Part shown: in pieces, positions 1 through 8,776 of the stretch
Numbering within the stretch: position 1 is the stretch's first letter
How the letters are laid out: the number at the start of each line of letters is the position of its first letter
DNA from: Deltaproteobacteria bacterium
Lineage (GTDB): Bacteria > Desulfobacterota > Desulfobacteria > Desulfobacterales > Desulfatibacillaceae
DNA length: 64,000 bases
Direction: 5' to 3'
Assembly: GCA_016235345.1 (NCBI GenBank)
Contig: JACRLG010000010.1
Location: 45,084-109,083 of the forward strand
Notes under the pieces: generated by a model
What the model was told of the DNA's origin: nothing
The model's input: the letters and a program-made list of their open reading frames with translations, nothing else
Databases searched by the model: none
Program-made: the position numbers and the translations under genes

Positions 1-44
1 AGGCGCGGAAAAAACCCCGGCTCCCGCTCTTGCCAGCCATCCCC

Positions 45-683
45 ATGAGGCCGGTAAGGGGCCTTTCATCGGCAAGGTGGCCGTTTGCCGCGCTCTTCCT
101 GCTGGTTTCGGCCATAACCATAATATCTGCCATTTTCGGTCGATCGCTCCTGCCGGTGGGCCGTCCCACGGCCCCGGCGGTAAAGCCGGAAACCGCCCAG
201 GTTCCCTACGCCGCCTCTCAGGCTGCTGGCAGGGTTTTCGAGCCCGGCCCGCGCGAGCTTGCAATAAAGGTGATGGGGAAAAGGCGCAAGGGCGTGGCCA
301 TGGGCGGCCTCATCGCCGGATACACCGAATTTGCAGCGTCGCCCGGGCAGGTGATGAAATCCCGCGACGGTTTCCGCATATCCTTCGTGACAAACAAGGC
401 ATCGCACGCCTATGTCTTTTTCTGGGGAAGCGCCGGGGACATCCGCCCTCTGATGAGGGGCAGTTTCGACGCGAACCATGCGGTTACGATTCCGGGAGGG
501 GACGGCTGGTATTATCTGGATGATCACGCAGGCCTTGAAACCATCTGGATATTCCTTTCGGAAAAGGAGATACCCGACTTCGACCAAAGGCTCCTTTCGC
601 TGGAAAAGGCGGACCCGAATAGCATTTCCACCCTTTTTCCGGAAGCCCAGCCCTTTTCCTTCAGCATACGGCATGAGGCCTGA
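45..683 (+). CDS. Membrane-anchored DUF4384-like protein
   Basis: A hydrophobic segment about 12-32 residues from the ATG looks like a signal anchor, followed by a Pro/Ala-rich linker. The C-terminal half (VFFWGSAGDIRPLMRG, then WYYLDDHAGLETIWIF) resembles DUF4384, a domain found in bacterial surface or regulatory proteins whose function is unknown. I chose the ATG at 45; a TTG at 30 is in frame and the frame stays open to the window edge, so the true start could lie upstream. It converges with the next gene, with 18 bp between the stops. Confidence 0.7.
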   Translation: MRPVRGLSSARWPFAALFLLVSAITIISAIFGRSLLPVGRPTAPAVKPETAQVPYAASQAAGRVFEPGPRELAIKVMGKRRKGVAMGGLIAGYTEFAASPGQVMKSRDGFRISFVTNKASHAYVFFWGSAGDIRPLMRGSFDANHAVTIPGGDGWYYLDDHAGLETIWIFLSEKEIPDFDQRLLSLEKADPNSISTLFPEAQPFSFSIRHEA

Positions 684-701
684 GGCGCAAGGAAGCTGGA
701 A

Positions 702-2030
702 TCACCAGACTTCCCGAATCTTCAAAAAGGCGTCCAGGGCGTGCTGAACGCAGTCGATGCGGATGAAGCCGTCGTTGTCCCTTACCCGGATGGCCCCCAC
801 GGCGCTCCTCTGGTTGGATTTGAGCCTCAAGGGCTCCTTTTTGTATTGGAGGCTTGACAGGTTCTGGACCGCCAGGGTTATGGCCCGGCGAAACATTTTT
901 TCACGCACCTCGTCCTTTTTCTCGATGGCCAATTTAAGGGCGTAGGCCAGAGATTCGGTATACACCCCGTCCGAGGATGAGTGGGTGCCTCCGTAGCGCT
1001 CCATGTCCGGGTTGGTGAAGCGCCCAGGGTTTCCCCGGGTTTCCTGAATTTCAAGAATTTTTTCGTTCAAAATGAAAATAGCCGACGCATAGCGCTCGTT
1101 TTTGGTTATGCGGTAAAGAGACGAAAGGGCCAGGGTCTGCCAGGGAACGCTTGCAGGATAGTAATTCGGCAGAACCGGCGGGACATAGAGCGACAGGTAG
1201 AAATCCTGGGCGCTTACCGCAACGTCGAGAAAACGTTTTTCACCGGTTTTTTCGTAGTATTCGACAAGGGCCAGAGTCGCCTCCCCGGAATAGAAGGCCA
1301 TGGTGTAGGCCCAGTCAAAGGGCTGCTCTGGAAATATGAAGTAGGGATTGAAACTGCCGTCGTTCTTCTGGGTCGAGCAGATTCCGTCAGCCAGTTTCCG
1401 GGCCTTTTCCGAGTATTGGGCAAAAAAGGGGCTCGCAACCAGGGCTCGCAGGGCCATCGCGTTCGACCCCAGTTCGGACCGGTAGTCCTCCAGCATGAAG
1501 CCCAGGCCCTGTTCGTCTTCACGATACCAGCGGTTCATGACTGCCGACAGGTTGGTCTTGTGAAGATCCAGAAGCGACGCGTCGTTTTTAGCCATTATGC
1601 CTAAAAGCCTTGTGGCCATAAGCTGGCGCAACACGCTCTGCCCCTTGGGATATGCCCCGGCAGCCGGGTCGTAAAGATATACGAAAAGCCCGTTATCGAG
1701 CACCTGGTTTACGAACCACGCAGCGGCCAGGTCGGCGGTCTCCTTCACCAGGGCCGGAACGTCAGCCGTCTGAACCGAAGGCTCCCTGTCGCCGGGGAAA
1801 AGATAGGCGTCCGCGTTGTCCATTGCCGCGAAGGCGGACTGGCACGCAATGAGGAAGAACAGGAAGACGGCGGCCAAAACCAGGGACAGGCCCCGGTCAT
1901 AAGAGCCTGCCGGAAACGCAGGTTTTGTGCGGAAGGCGGACGAATATTCATATAATTGTTTTCCGTCGGCGGCTCTCACTGTATAATGCCTTGTCATCAT
2001 ATTTTCAGCACCAGCCCCATAACCCCCCAA
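702..2030 (-). CDS. Exported protein of unknown function, alpha/alpha-barrel-like
   Basis: A hydrophobic export segment (LVLAAVFLFFLIACQSAFA) lies about 50 residues from the first ATG. It contains both a lipobox-like LIAC and an AFA-A signal-peptidase-like site, so the product may be a lipoprotein or a periplasmic protein. The mature part has repeated helical motifs with aromatic and Asp/Glu residues (WAYTMAFYSGEATLALVEYYEKTG, quoted here in part) as in six-hairpin glycosidases, epimerases and terpenoid-cyclase-like toroids. No specific enzyme is recognised. Two further ATGs, at 2000 and 1997, are plausible starts and would shorten the unusually long N-region. It is transcribed divergently from the SRPBCC gene. 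Confidence 0.75.
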   Translation of the reverse strand: MGGYGAGAENMMTRHYTVRAADGKQLYEYSSAFRTKPAFPAGSYDRGLSLVLAAVFLFFLIACQSAFAAMDNADAYLFPGDREPSVQTADVPALVKETADLAAAWFVNQVLDNGLFVYLYDPAAGAYPKGQSVLRQLMATRLLGIMAKNDASLLDLHKTNLSAVMNRWYREDEQGLGFMLEDYRSELGSNAMALRALVASPFFAQYSEKARKLADGICSTQKNDGSFNPYFIFPEQPFDWAYTMAFYSGEATLALVEYYEKTGEKRFLDVAVSAQDFYLSLYVPPVLPNYYPASVPWQTLALSSLYRITKNERYASAIFILNEKILEIQETRGNPGRFTNPDMERYGGTHSSSDGVYTESLAYALKLAIEKKDEVREKMFRRAITLAVQNLSSLQYKKEPLRLKSNQRSAVGAIRVRDNDGFIRIDCVQHALDAFLKIREVW

Positions 2031-2044
2031 TCCAAGGAGGCGAC

Positions 2045-2509
2045 ATGGCCATCTCTGTAGCCGTTGACATGACCAGAAATTTTTCAGTACCCGCTGATTG
2101 CGACAAGGTCTTTTCCGTGCTTTCGGACGTACCCGTTTCAGCGGGCCACTTTCCCAAGGTGGACAAGCTCACCGACCTGGGCGGCAACGCCTTCCGCTGG
2201 GAAATGGAAAAGGTCGGTATAGACAAATACAGCATTCAGACCATTTATGCCAGCAGATATGTTTCGGACAAAAAAGCCGGGACCGTTTCCTGGACCCCGG
2301 TGGCGGGCGAGGGAAACGCAAGCGTGGAAGGGTCCTGGACCATCAAAAGCCAGGGAAGCGGCACATCCATTCAGTTAAGGGTCAAGGGGACCCTCACCGT
2401 TCCGCTTCCGGCTCTGGCGAAGATAGTGGTGGCCCCGGTGGCCAGGAGGGAATTCGAGAGCATGGTGGACAAGTACGTGGAAAATCTGAAAAAGACCTTC
2501 GCCTCGTAA
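2045..2509 (+). CDS. SRPBCC (START/polyketide-cyclase-like) family protein
   Basis: A 154-residue protein with the SRPBCC layout: an N-terminal strand (FSVPADCDKVFSVLSDV), a variable middle with a Trp-rich beta-sheet (VSWTPVAGEGNASVEGSWTI), and a long C-terminal helix (REFESMVDKYVENLKK). Such proteins bind hydrophobic ligands; the ligand here is unknown. The ATG at 2045 is preceded by AAGGAGG with ideal spacing, which decides it over an upstream in-frame start at 1925. Confidence 0.88.
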   Translation: MAISVAVDMTRNFSVPADCDKVFSVLSDVPVSAGHFPKVDKLTDLGGNAFRWEMEKVGIDKYSIQTIYASRYVSDKKAGTVSWTPVAGEGNASVEGSWTIKSQGSGTSIQLRVKGTLTVPLPALAKIVVAPVARREFESMVDKYVENLKKTFAS

Positions 2510-2563
2510 CCGGCTCCCCCGAAAATCATGCGTCCCCCTGAAGGCGGCCCCTTCCGGGGGGCG

Positions 2564-2764
2564 TCATCCCGCGTCCTTTTCCTCTCTCTCCTTCCTGCAC
2601 ATCTCGCAGCGTGCGTCAGCGCAAATGGCGCATTCGGCGCAGTCCGGGCAGTGGTGCTTCCTGCCCGCAACCCTGAAATCCGGCACGAAAACAAGCCCTA
2701 TGTCAGTGCGCCTGAACTTGAGGCCGTCTTTCACAACCAGTTCTTCCCCGGCCTTTTCCGCCAT
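2564..2764 (-). CDS. Small Cys-rich protein (66 aa), unknown function
   Basis: The C-terminal half carries a tight cysteine series (HHCPDCAECAICADARCEMC) that could bind zinc or another metal; the N-terminal part is basic and hydrophobic. The ATG at 2764 gives 66 residues. The frame extends upstream, but that part reads through the intergenic repeat and is not credible. The ribosome-binding site is weak (GAAGG). It sits downstream of the acyl-CoA ligase on the same strand, separated by a structured repeat. No family is recognised. Confidence 0.6.
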   Translation of the reverse strand: MAEKAGEELVVKDGLKFRRTDIGLVFVPDFRVAGRKHHCPDCAECAICADARCEMCRKEREEKDAG

Positions 2765-2812
2765 GCCCTTCGGCCCCCGAATTGTCAACCATTTGAGAAG
2801 GCCCGATGCGCA

Positions 2813-2915
2813 GCCTGGATAAAACGATAAAAGGGGAAGCACGAGCCGGAGGGGTAAAGGAGTACCTGTTCCCTCCCGGCTCGCGCCTGATACAGCAGTT
2901 CGCGTTTGGACGGCC
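2813..2915 (-). repeat. Structured intergenic repeat, family C, copy 1
   Basis: Read on the minus strand it starts 4 bp after the acyl-CoA ligase stop with the family's conserved head (AAACGCGAACTGCTGTATCA) and ends with TTTATCGTTTTATCCAGGC. The inner arms CGAGCCGG..AGGG and CCCTCCGGCTCG are complementary and differ in sequence from the arms of the other copies. Further copies lie at 15109, 18004, 47543, 52221, 54383 and 60221. Confidence 0.85.
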
Positions 2916-2919
2916 TTCG

Positions 2920-4581
2920 TTACGGCTGGTAGATGTCCTTGTACTGCTCCCTTATGACCTTCTTGTCGAACTTGCCCACGCTGGTCTTGGGAACTGCGTC
3001 CACGAAAAGCACCGCTTCGGGAAGCTGCCACTTGGCGAATTTTTTCGCAAGGTGTGCGATGATGTCTTCCTTCGTTACGGTGTCCTTGTGTTCGGGACGC
3101 GCCACAACGAGGGCTATAGGCCGCTCCTCCCACTTGGGATGCGCCACTCCCGTCACAGACGCCTCCAGCACAGCCGGGTGGGCCATGATTTCGTTTTCCA
3201 TGTCAACGGATGATATCCACTCGCCGCCGCTCTTGATGAGGTCTTTCACCCGGTCGGTGATCTTAACGTAGCCTTCGGCGTCCATGGTCCCGGCGTCGCC
3301 GCTCTTCCAGTAGCCGTTTTCCGTGAACTGTGCCTCGCTTCCGGGGGCGTTGTAATAGCTTCCCGTGATCCAGGGTCCACGAATGAGTATCTCCCCGGGG
3401 CTCTTGCCGTCCTGGGGAACCCGGTTGCCGACGCCGTCCACCACCTTCACGTCAAGGCCCACCACCGGGTAGCCCTGCTTGCGCTTGAGGTCGAGCTGCT
3501 CCTCGGCGGTAAGCTCCTTGGCCTGCCAGGGTTTCAGACGGTTGATGGTGACGATGGGCGATGTCTCGGTGGCGCCGTAGGCGTGGTAGAAGGTGGCTCC
3601 GGTGAGTTCCATGAAGCCCTTCATGAGGGTAAGCGAAGGTTCGGTCGCCCCTGAAAGGAAGCGCGCGGTGGAAAGGTTCGGTTTCACGTCGAGTTTCTTG
3701 ATGTACTCCAGCATGGGCATGAAGAGCGCCGGAGCGCCCGCCGCCACGGTGACTCCCTCGGAGACCAGGGGCTCGGCGAGGCTCCCCAGGTCCATGATGT
3801 TGTACATTCCGGGCAGGACGTATTTTGCGCCCATCATCACAGCCGCGTGGGGAGTGCCCCAGCCCATTGCGTGGAACATGGGCACGAGCTGGTAGAAGCA
3901 GTCGTCGCTGTTCAGCTGGCTTGCGGCGGAAATGGCCATGCCGTGCAGATAGATGTCACGGTGGGAGTAATAGACCCCCTTGGGGCGGCCTGTGGTGCCT
4001 GTGGTGTAGCAGGCGGCGGCGGCGCTCGTCTCGTCCATAACCGGCCACTTGATGTCTTCGCCCGCCTCGGCCAGAAGCTCCTCGTATCCGTAGAGGGGGG
4101 CCAGGGTGGTGCTGATTTCCGAAGCCTTCTTGTCGCTCATCATCACGAAGGCCTTCACGTTGGGACAGTCGGCGGCTATGGCCTGGACCAGTGGATAGAG
4201 GGTGTCTGAAACGAAGATGACGGACGCGCCCGAATGGTTCACCACGTAGCCCAAGTCAACCGGGGAGAGCCGCAGGTTAAGGAGCAGGAGAACCGCGCCC
4301 ACTCCGGGGATGGCGTAGTAGCTCTCGAAGTGCCGGTGGGTGTTCCAGTCCATTACGCCCACGCGGTCGCCTGGCTTTACGCCCAGTTTTTTGAGCGCGT
4401 TGCCCAGTTTTTTTATGCGGGTGTAGGAGTCCTTGAATGAAAAGCGCAGCTTGCCCGCAGGGGTTACGGAAACGATCTCCTGCCTTCCGAAGGATACGAC
4501 CGCCTGCCGGAAGATGTTGATGACGTTCAGTTGATAATCGTTCTGGGACGTGGAGGGAAAACCTTGGATGATGTCGGCCAT
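2920..4581 (-). CDS. Medium/long-chain acyl-CoA ligase (AMP-forming)
   Basis: Activates a fatty acid with ATP and CoA. The 553-residue protein has the ANL-superfamily P-loop (YTTGTTGRPKGV), the A5 motif (HAYGATETSP), the adenylate-binding YWKSGDAG with a downstream TDRVKDLIKSGGEWIS hinge, and a C-terminal catalytic lysine region (KTSVGKFDKK). The overall pattern resembles AlkK/FadD-type ligases that feed beta-oxidation or degradation of fatty and aromatic acids. The start at 4581 is chosen because AAAGGAG lies just upstream; a longer reading to 4692 lacks such a site. It is a single gene, with a 15-bp palindrome about 180 bp upstream that may be an operator. Confidence 0.93.
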   Translation of the reverse strand: MADIIQGFPSTSQNDYQLNVINIFRQAVVSFGRQEIVSVTPAGKLRFSFKDSYTRIKKLGNALKKLGVKPGDRVGVMDWNTHRHFESYYAIPGVGAVLLLLNLRLSPVDLGYVVNHSGASVIFVSDTLYPLVQAIAADCPNVKAFVMMSDKKASEISTTLAPLYGYEELLAEAGEDIKWPVMDETSAAAACYTTGTTGRPKGVYYSHRDIYLHGMAISAASQLNSDDCFYQLVPMFHAMGWGTPHAAVMMGAKYVLPGMYNIMDLGSLAEPLVSEGVTVAAGAPALFMPMLEYIKKLDVKPNLSTARFLSGATEPSLTLMKGFMELTGATFYHAYGATETSPIVTINRLKPWQAKELTAEEQLDLKRKQGYPVVGLDVKVVDGVGNRVPQDGKSPGEILIRGPWITGSYYNAPGSEAQFTENGYWKSGDAGTMDAEGYVKITDRVKDLIKSGGEWISSVDMENEIMAHPAVLEASVTGVAHPKWEERPIALVVARPEHKDTVTKEDIIAHLAKKFAKWQLPEAVLFVDAVPKTSVGKFDKKVIREQYKDIYQP

Positions 4582-5036
4582 TTTTGCTCCTTTCCATAGG
4601 GGCGGTGGGGTGATTAAAAGCGGCGGCCTTGCGGCACAGACCCGCATGATCATCTTTTTAGTATAATTAATCGGCGTCCTCATCGTCCACAAAAATATAA
4701 ACGGCGATGGAGAAAGTGTTTGATCGGAGGAAACAAGGCTTGCATGGATGCTTCTTATTGACGCAGTGCGTCATTATGTCATGGGGCCGGACAAGTCGTT
4801 TTACAGTTGAATTGATCAAAATGTAATGAATTTCCATTCATTTTTAAAGCATTGTGCACCTCATCAATTTTCATCATGTTTTCGCAATATGCCTTGCGGA
4901 ATTTCCGAAAGATACGATCTGCCCAGATGATTCCGGCCTCATGGAAAGGTCCCGCTCGTCATTTCTTGACCAAGGGCGTCCGTGGCGCTATACCGTATAA
5001 GCTGATATTTATCCTCAAAGCCAAGGACGGAACAAT
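4582..5036. other. Divergent intergenic region between acyl-CoA ligase and hisD
   Basis: This 455-bp region has no credible gene. A TATACT box on the minus strand (plus 4660-4665) could be the -10 element of the ligase but has no good -35. It also holds the palindrome at 4759-4773 and a small inverted repeat (AATGAA/TTCATT) near 4828. AAGGACGG just before 5037 serves hisD. Confidence 0.5.
4759..4773. promoter_or_regulatory. Perfect 15-bp palindrome, candidate operator
   Basis: TGACGCA-G-TGCGTCA is a perfect 7+1+7 palindrome lying between the divergent acyl-CoA ligase and hisD genes. Its size suits a TetR- or GntR-type dimer, and fatty-acid ligases are commonly under such repressors (FadR/PsrA-type). 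No regulator gene adjoins it, so the assignment is inference. Confidence 0.5.
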
Positions 5037-6338
5037 ATGCAGATATTCAATTATCCCTCCCAGAGCGCTTTAAAAAAGCTCGATTCCATAGCCGGGCGCG
5101 GAGTCTCCTTTTCCGCCAGGGACGTACGGGCCGTAACCGTCATTTTGACCGACGTGCGTAAAAACGGTGACCGGGCCTTGATCGCCTACGCCAACAGGTT
5201 CGACTCCCCCGGTCTTGCGGTTGAAGGAATCAGGGTCACCGACCAAGAATTCCGGGAGGCCGAAAAGGCCCTGACCCCTGATTTCGCCAAGGCCATGAAA
5301 AGGAGCTCCGAAAACATCAGGGCCTTTCACAGGCTCCAGGCCCCGCGTTCGTTCGTCACCACCGGGCGGCCCGGAACGGTCCTGGGGCAGATGGTCCACC
5401 CGGTGGACGCAGCTGGCGTATACGTTCCGGGAGGCAAGGGAGGCAACACCCCTCTGGTTTCCTCGGTTCTGATGGGGGCCATTCCGGCCAAAATCGCCGG
5501 GGTGAAAAGAATCGTGATGACGACCCCCGCCCGAAGCGACGGCACGGTTCACCCCTACCTTCTGGCGGCGGCCCTGGAAGCGGGCGTGGACGAGGTTTAC
5601 AAGGTGGGCTCGGCCTGGGCGGTTGCGGCCCTGGCCTTCGGCACCCCAACCATTGACAAGGTGGACGTGATAGTGGGGCCGGGCAACATCTTCGTCACCA
5701 TCGCAAAAAAGCTGGTGGCCGGAATCGTGGGCATAGATATGATTGCCGGGCCAAGCGAAGTCCTGGTGATAGCCGATGAATCCGCCGATCCCGAATGCGT
5801 GGCGGCTGACCTTTTAAGCCAGGCGGAGCATGATCCTTTGGCCGCCTGCATTCTCGTCACCACCAAAAGGAGCCTTGCCCTTGCCGCCAAAAAGGCCCTT
5901 TTCCTTCGCATGGAGCTTCTTTCGAGAAAGGAAATCGCCAGGGCCTCCATAAGCCGGAGCGGAATGGCCTTTGTGGTGAAGGACCTGGAAACAGCAGCAG
6001 ACTTGGCCAACAGGGTGGCCCCGGAGCACCTTGAACTCCTGGTGGCCGACCCCTTCGCCCTTTTTCCGAAAATACGTCACGCCGGGGCCATGTTCCTTGG
6101 GCACTTCACCCCGGAGCCTGTGGGCGACTACACCGCAGGCCCCAACCACGTCCTGCCCACAGCCGGAACCGCGCGTTTCTCCTCCGCCCTGGGGGTGGAG
6201 AACTTCGTCAAAAGAACCAGCCTTCTTTCCTACTCCCGCGAAGCCTTCATGGAAGAGGCTTCCGACATCATGCTCATGGCCGAGACCGAGGGTCTTGGCG
6301 CCCACGCCGAATCGGTGAGGGTGAGGCTCGGCAAATAG
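5037..6338 (+). CDS. hisD: Histidinol dehydrogenase
   Basis: Catalyses the last two steps of histidine biosynthesis, L-histidinol to L-histidine with 2 NAD+. The 433 residues match the family length. Visible signatures are VYVPGGKGG, the GPSEVLVIADE stretch, SQAEHDP (catalytic and zinc-ligand region), PEHLELL and DYTAGPNHVLPT. The ATG at 5037 follows AAGGACGG. No other his gene is in the window, so the pathway is dispersed. The next gene, resB, starts about 145 bp later and is unrelated. Confidence 0.97.
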   Translation: MQIFNYPSQSALKKLDSIAGRGVSFSARDVRAVTVILTDVRKNGDRALIAYANRFDSPGLAVEGIRVTDQEFREAEKALTPDFAKAMKRSSENIRAFHRLQAPRSFVTTGRPGTVLGQMVHPVDAAGVYVPGGKGGNTPLVSSVLMGAIPAKIAGVKRIVMTTPARSDGTVHPYLLAAALEAGVDEVYKVGSAWAVAALAFGTPTIDKVDVIVGPGNIFVTIAKKLVAGIVGIDMIAGPSEVLVIADESADPECVAADLLSQAEHDPLAACILVTTKRSLALAAKKALFLRMELLSRKEIARASISRSGMAFVVKDLETAADLANRVAPEHLELLVADPFALFPKIRHAGAMFLGHFTPEPVGDYTAGPNHVLPTAGTARFSSALGVENFVKRTSLLSYSREAFMEEASDIMLMAETEGLGAHAESVRVRLGK

Positions 6339-6483
6339 ACTATTTTTTCTCTGCCATCATATGCAGCTTGAAGGCGGCGATATTTTTTGCTAATCATTAT
6401 CGTCTGGACCTAAGCCCCTGTGCTTGAAGGGGTTTGCCCGCGTTGTCTTAACTTTCCGACAGGCCCTTTGGAAAGGACCTTTA

Positions 6484-7896
6484 ATGGCAAATCAACCCGA
6501 TTCGCCAAAGCCTGAAAAATCTTTTTCCGTAATCGATTTTCTGGCTTCGGTAAAACTCTCCACAATCCTTCTTCTGCTTGTGGCCGTGCTGGCCACGGTG
6601 GGCACCCTGATTCCCCAGGGCCCGCCAAGCCACGAGATGATCGAGCAATGGGGCGGGGGGAGAGTGAACTTCCTTTCGGCCCTGGGCCTTTTAGACGTAT
6701 TTCATTCCTGGTGGTTCCTGGCCGTATTGGCGGCGCTTGGCCTTAATCTGTCGGTGTGCACGTTAAAGCGTTTTCCGCCGTTATGGAAGCTGGTTACGGC
6801 CAAAGGCGCGGGCTTCATCCCCGGAAGGTTCGAAAAGCTTGCCCAAGCCTCAAAATTTGAAGTCGATCTTCCCGAAATGGACCCGGCAAGGGCGGAATCC
6901 CTGGTGACAAAGGCCGTGGGCCGCACCTTCCGAAGGGTAGAGGTTAAAAGCGATTCAGGCGGATTCACCTTTTACGCGGAATCCGGCAGATGGACCCGAC
7001 TGGGATATATGGTTGTCCATGTCGGTTTCCTCCTGGTTCTGGCGGGCGGCATGGCGGGTTCCATCTGGGGCTGGACCGGCCACATGAACGTGCCCGAAGG
7101 CGGATCAAACAACGTCGTGGAGCGCGAAAGAAAGGGAGATTCGGTGGAGCTTCCCTTTTCCCTTCGCTGCGACAAATTTTCGATCACCTATTACAAGGAC
7201 GAACACGGCCACGATGAGACGCCCAGCGAGTACAAGTCGAACGTGACCGTTCTGGAAAACGGCAAGCCGGTTCACACAGCCGATATTATAGTGAACTCGC
7301 CGCTTACCTACAGGGGCCTCACCTTTTACCAGTCCAATTACGGCAAGGCCCCGCCGGAGAAGGTGGACATGGTGTTCACCGACGCCGCCTCCGACGTTTC
7401 GGTGACCGTCAGCGCTCCCATGCACAAGCGCATGGCCCTTCCCATGGGCCAGGGGGAGTTCGAGGTCACGTACTTTGAGTCCAATTTCAGCCAGATGGGG
7501 ATGGACCTGGGGCCGATTTTCGTGGCGGAGCTTCACAGGCCGGGCAAGAAGCCGGAAGAGGTGCTGATTCCGGCCAATTATCCCGGTTTCGACAAGATGC
7601 GCAAGGACACCGTCATCATATCTGCGGGAAAGTATGAATCAGGGTATTTCACAGGGCTCCAGGTCACCCGCGATCCGGGCGTGCCCCTGGTTTACGCCGG
7701 GTTCCTGTTCATCATAGCGGGCCTTGTGGCGGCTTTTTTCCTTTCCCACCGCCAGCTATACGGCAGGATTTCGTCCCGGCCCAGGGGCGGCATGAAACTC
7801 ACAATAACCGGAACCTCCACCAAAAACCCGTACGGACTTCAATCCCGCCTGCGCATTGTGGCGCGCCGCGTGGAAACGGGTTCGGGAGAATCTTAA
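6484..7896 (+). CDS. resB: Cytochrome c biogenesis protein ResB
   Basis: System II cytochrome c maturation: with the CcsA partner it delivers and attaches heme to apocytochromes on the periplasmic side. The N-terminus has transmembrane segments (STILLLLVAVLATVGTLIPQ and WFLAVLAALGLNLSV), another near residue 180, a large periplasmic domain, and a last membrane span near residue 415 (VYAGFLFIIAGLVAAFFL). The start at 6484 follows GGAAAGGA. Its TAA overlaps the ATG of ccsA by one base, so the two are translationally coupled. Confidence 0.95.
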   Translation: MANQPDSPKPEKSFSVIDFLASVKLSTILLLLVAVLATVGTLIPQGPPSHEMIEQWGGGRVNFLSALGLLDVFHSWWFLAVLAALGLNLSVCTLKRFPPLWKLVTAKGAGFIPGRFEKLAQASKFEVDLPEMDPARAESLVTKAVGRTFRRVEVKSDSGGFTFYAESGRWTRLGYMVVHVGFLLVLAGGMAGSIWGWTGHMNVPEGGSNNVVERERKGDSVELPFSLRCDKFSITYYKDEHGHDETPSEYKSNVTVLENGKPVHTADIIVNSPLTYRGLTFYQSNYGKAPPEKVDMVFTDAASDVSVTVSAPMHKRMALPMGQGEFEVTYFESNFSQMGMDLGPIFVAELHRPGKKPEEVLIPANYPGFDKMRKDTVIISAGKYESGYFTGLQVTRDPGVPLVYAGFLFIIAGLVAAFFLSHRQLYGRISSRPRGGMKLTITGTSTKNPYGLQSRLRIVARRVETGSGES

Positions 7897-8726
7897 TGAC
7901 AAGTTCCCTGGTGCTTTCGATAGTCACCTTTCTTTACGCGGCCTCCATGACAGCCTACTGGGGGGCCTGGATATTCCGCCGGGACGCCTTCGGGCGGGCG
8001 GCCACGGCACTCGGCGCGGCGGGCCTTTTGGGCAACCTTGCCGGTTTCGTCATGCGCTGGGTGGAGTCCTACCAGATGGGCGTGGGGCACGTGCCCCTGT
8101 CCAACATGTATGAGAGCCTCATATTCTTCTCCATGATGAGCATGGCGGTCTACCTTGTTATGGAGCGCCAGTACGGCCTGAAGGTGCTGGGCGCCTTCGT
8201 GGCCCCGCTTTGCTTTCTGGCCATGGCCTATGCCTCGCTCATAAAAGATTCAGGCATACGGCCATTGGTTCCGGCCCTTAAAAGCAACTGGCTCACGGCC
8301 CACGTTTTCACCTGCTTTCTGGGATACGCGGCCTTTGCCCTGGCCTTCGGACTGGGGATAATCTATCTCGTGAAAACAAGGAAGCCCGACTCGCCACATC
8401 CCCTCATGAAGGCTCTGCCGGAAATGGGCGTAATAGATGAGTTGATGTACCAGAACGTGCTTTTCGGCTTCCTGTTTCTCACCCTGGGCATCATAACCGG
8501 CGCGGTCTGGGCCAACACCGCCTGGGGGCGCTACTGGAGTTGGGACAACAAGGAGACCTGGAGCCTCATCACCTGGCTCATTTACGCGGCCCTGATCCAT
8601 TCGAGGCACGTTAGGGGCTGGGAGGGAAAGAGGCTGGCCTGGTTTTCCATAGGGGGCTTCGCGGCGGTTTTGTTCACCTGGTTCGGGGTCAATCTTTTCC
8701 TGTCGGGCCTGCACAGCTATACGTGA
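7896..8726 (+). CDS. ccsA: Cytochrome c biogenesis protein CcsA/CcsB (heme-handling)
   Basis: A polytopic membrane protein with about eight spans and the heme-binding tryptophan-rich motif WGRYWSWDNKETWSL, which defines the CcsA/CcmC/CcmF heme-handling family. It has conserved periplasmic and membrane histidines (VGHVPLSNMYES, ALIHSRH). It forms the System II synthetase with ResB; the coupled TAATG junction fits a two-gene operon. A degenerate family C repeat head follows its stop immediately. Confidence 0.95.
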   Translation: MTSSLVLSIVTFLYAASMTAYWGAWIFRRDAFGRAATALGAAGLLGNLAGFVMRWVESYQMGVGHVPLSNMYESLIFFSMMSMAVYLVMERQYGLKVLGAFVAPLCFLAMAYASLIKDSGIRPLVPALKSNWLTAHVFTCFLGYAAFALAFGLGIIYLVKTRKPDSPHPLMKALPEMGVIDELMYQNVLFGFLFLTLGIITGAVWANTAWGRYWSWDNKETWSLITWLIYAALIHSRHVRGWEGKRLAWFSIGGFAAVLFTWFGVNLFLSGLHSYT

Positions 8727-8727
8727 C

Positions 8728-8757
8728 GCCTGCCTGAAAACGCGAAATTAAGTGTCG
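8728..8757 (+). repeat. Degenerate head of family C repeat
   Basis: Directly after the ccsA stop comes GCCTGCCTGAAAACGCGAA, then a weaker GTGTC, matching the conserved head of the family C repeats. The rest of the element is absent. It follows the same rule as the intact copies: just behind a stop codon and in the orientation of the gene. Confidence 0.45.
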
Positions 8758-8776
8758 GAGCAAAACGGCGCTGGAC

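Noticed and set aside
4852..5073. 73-codon open frame upstream of hisD
   Set aside because: It runs into hisD in another frame, has no ribosome-binding site and no protein-like pattern.
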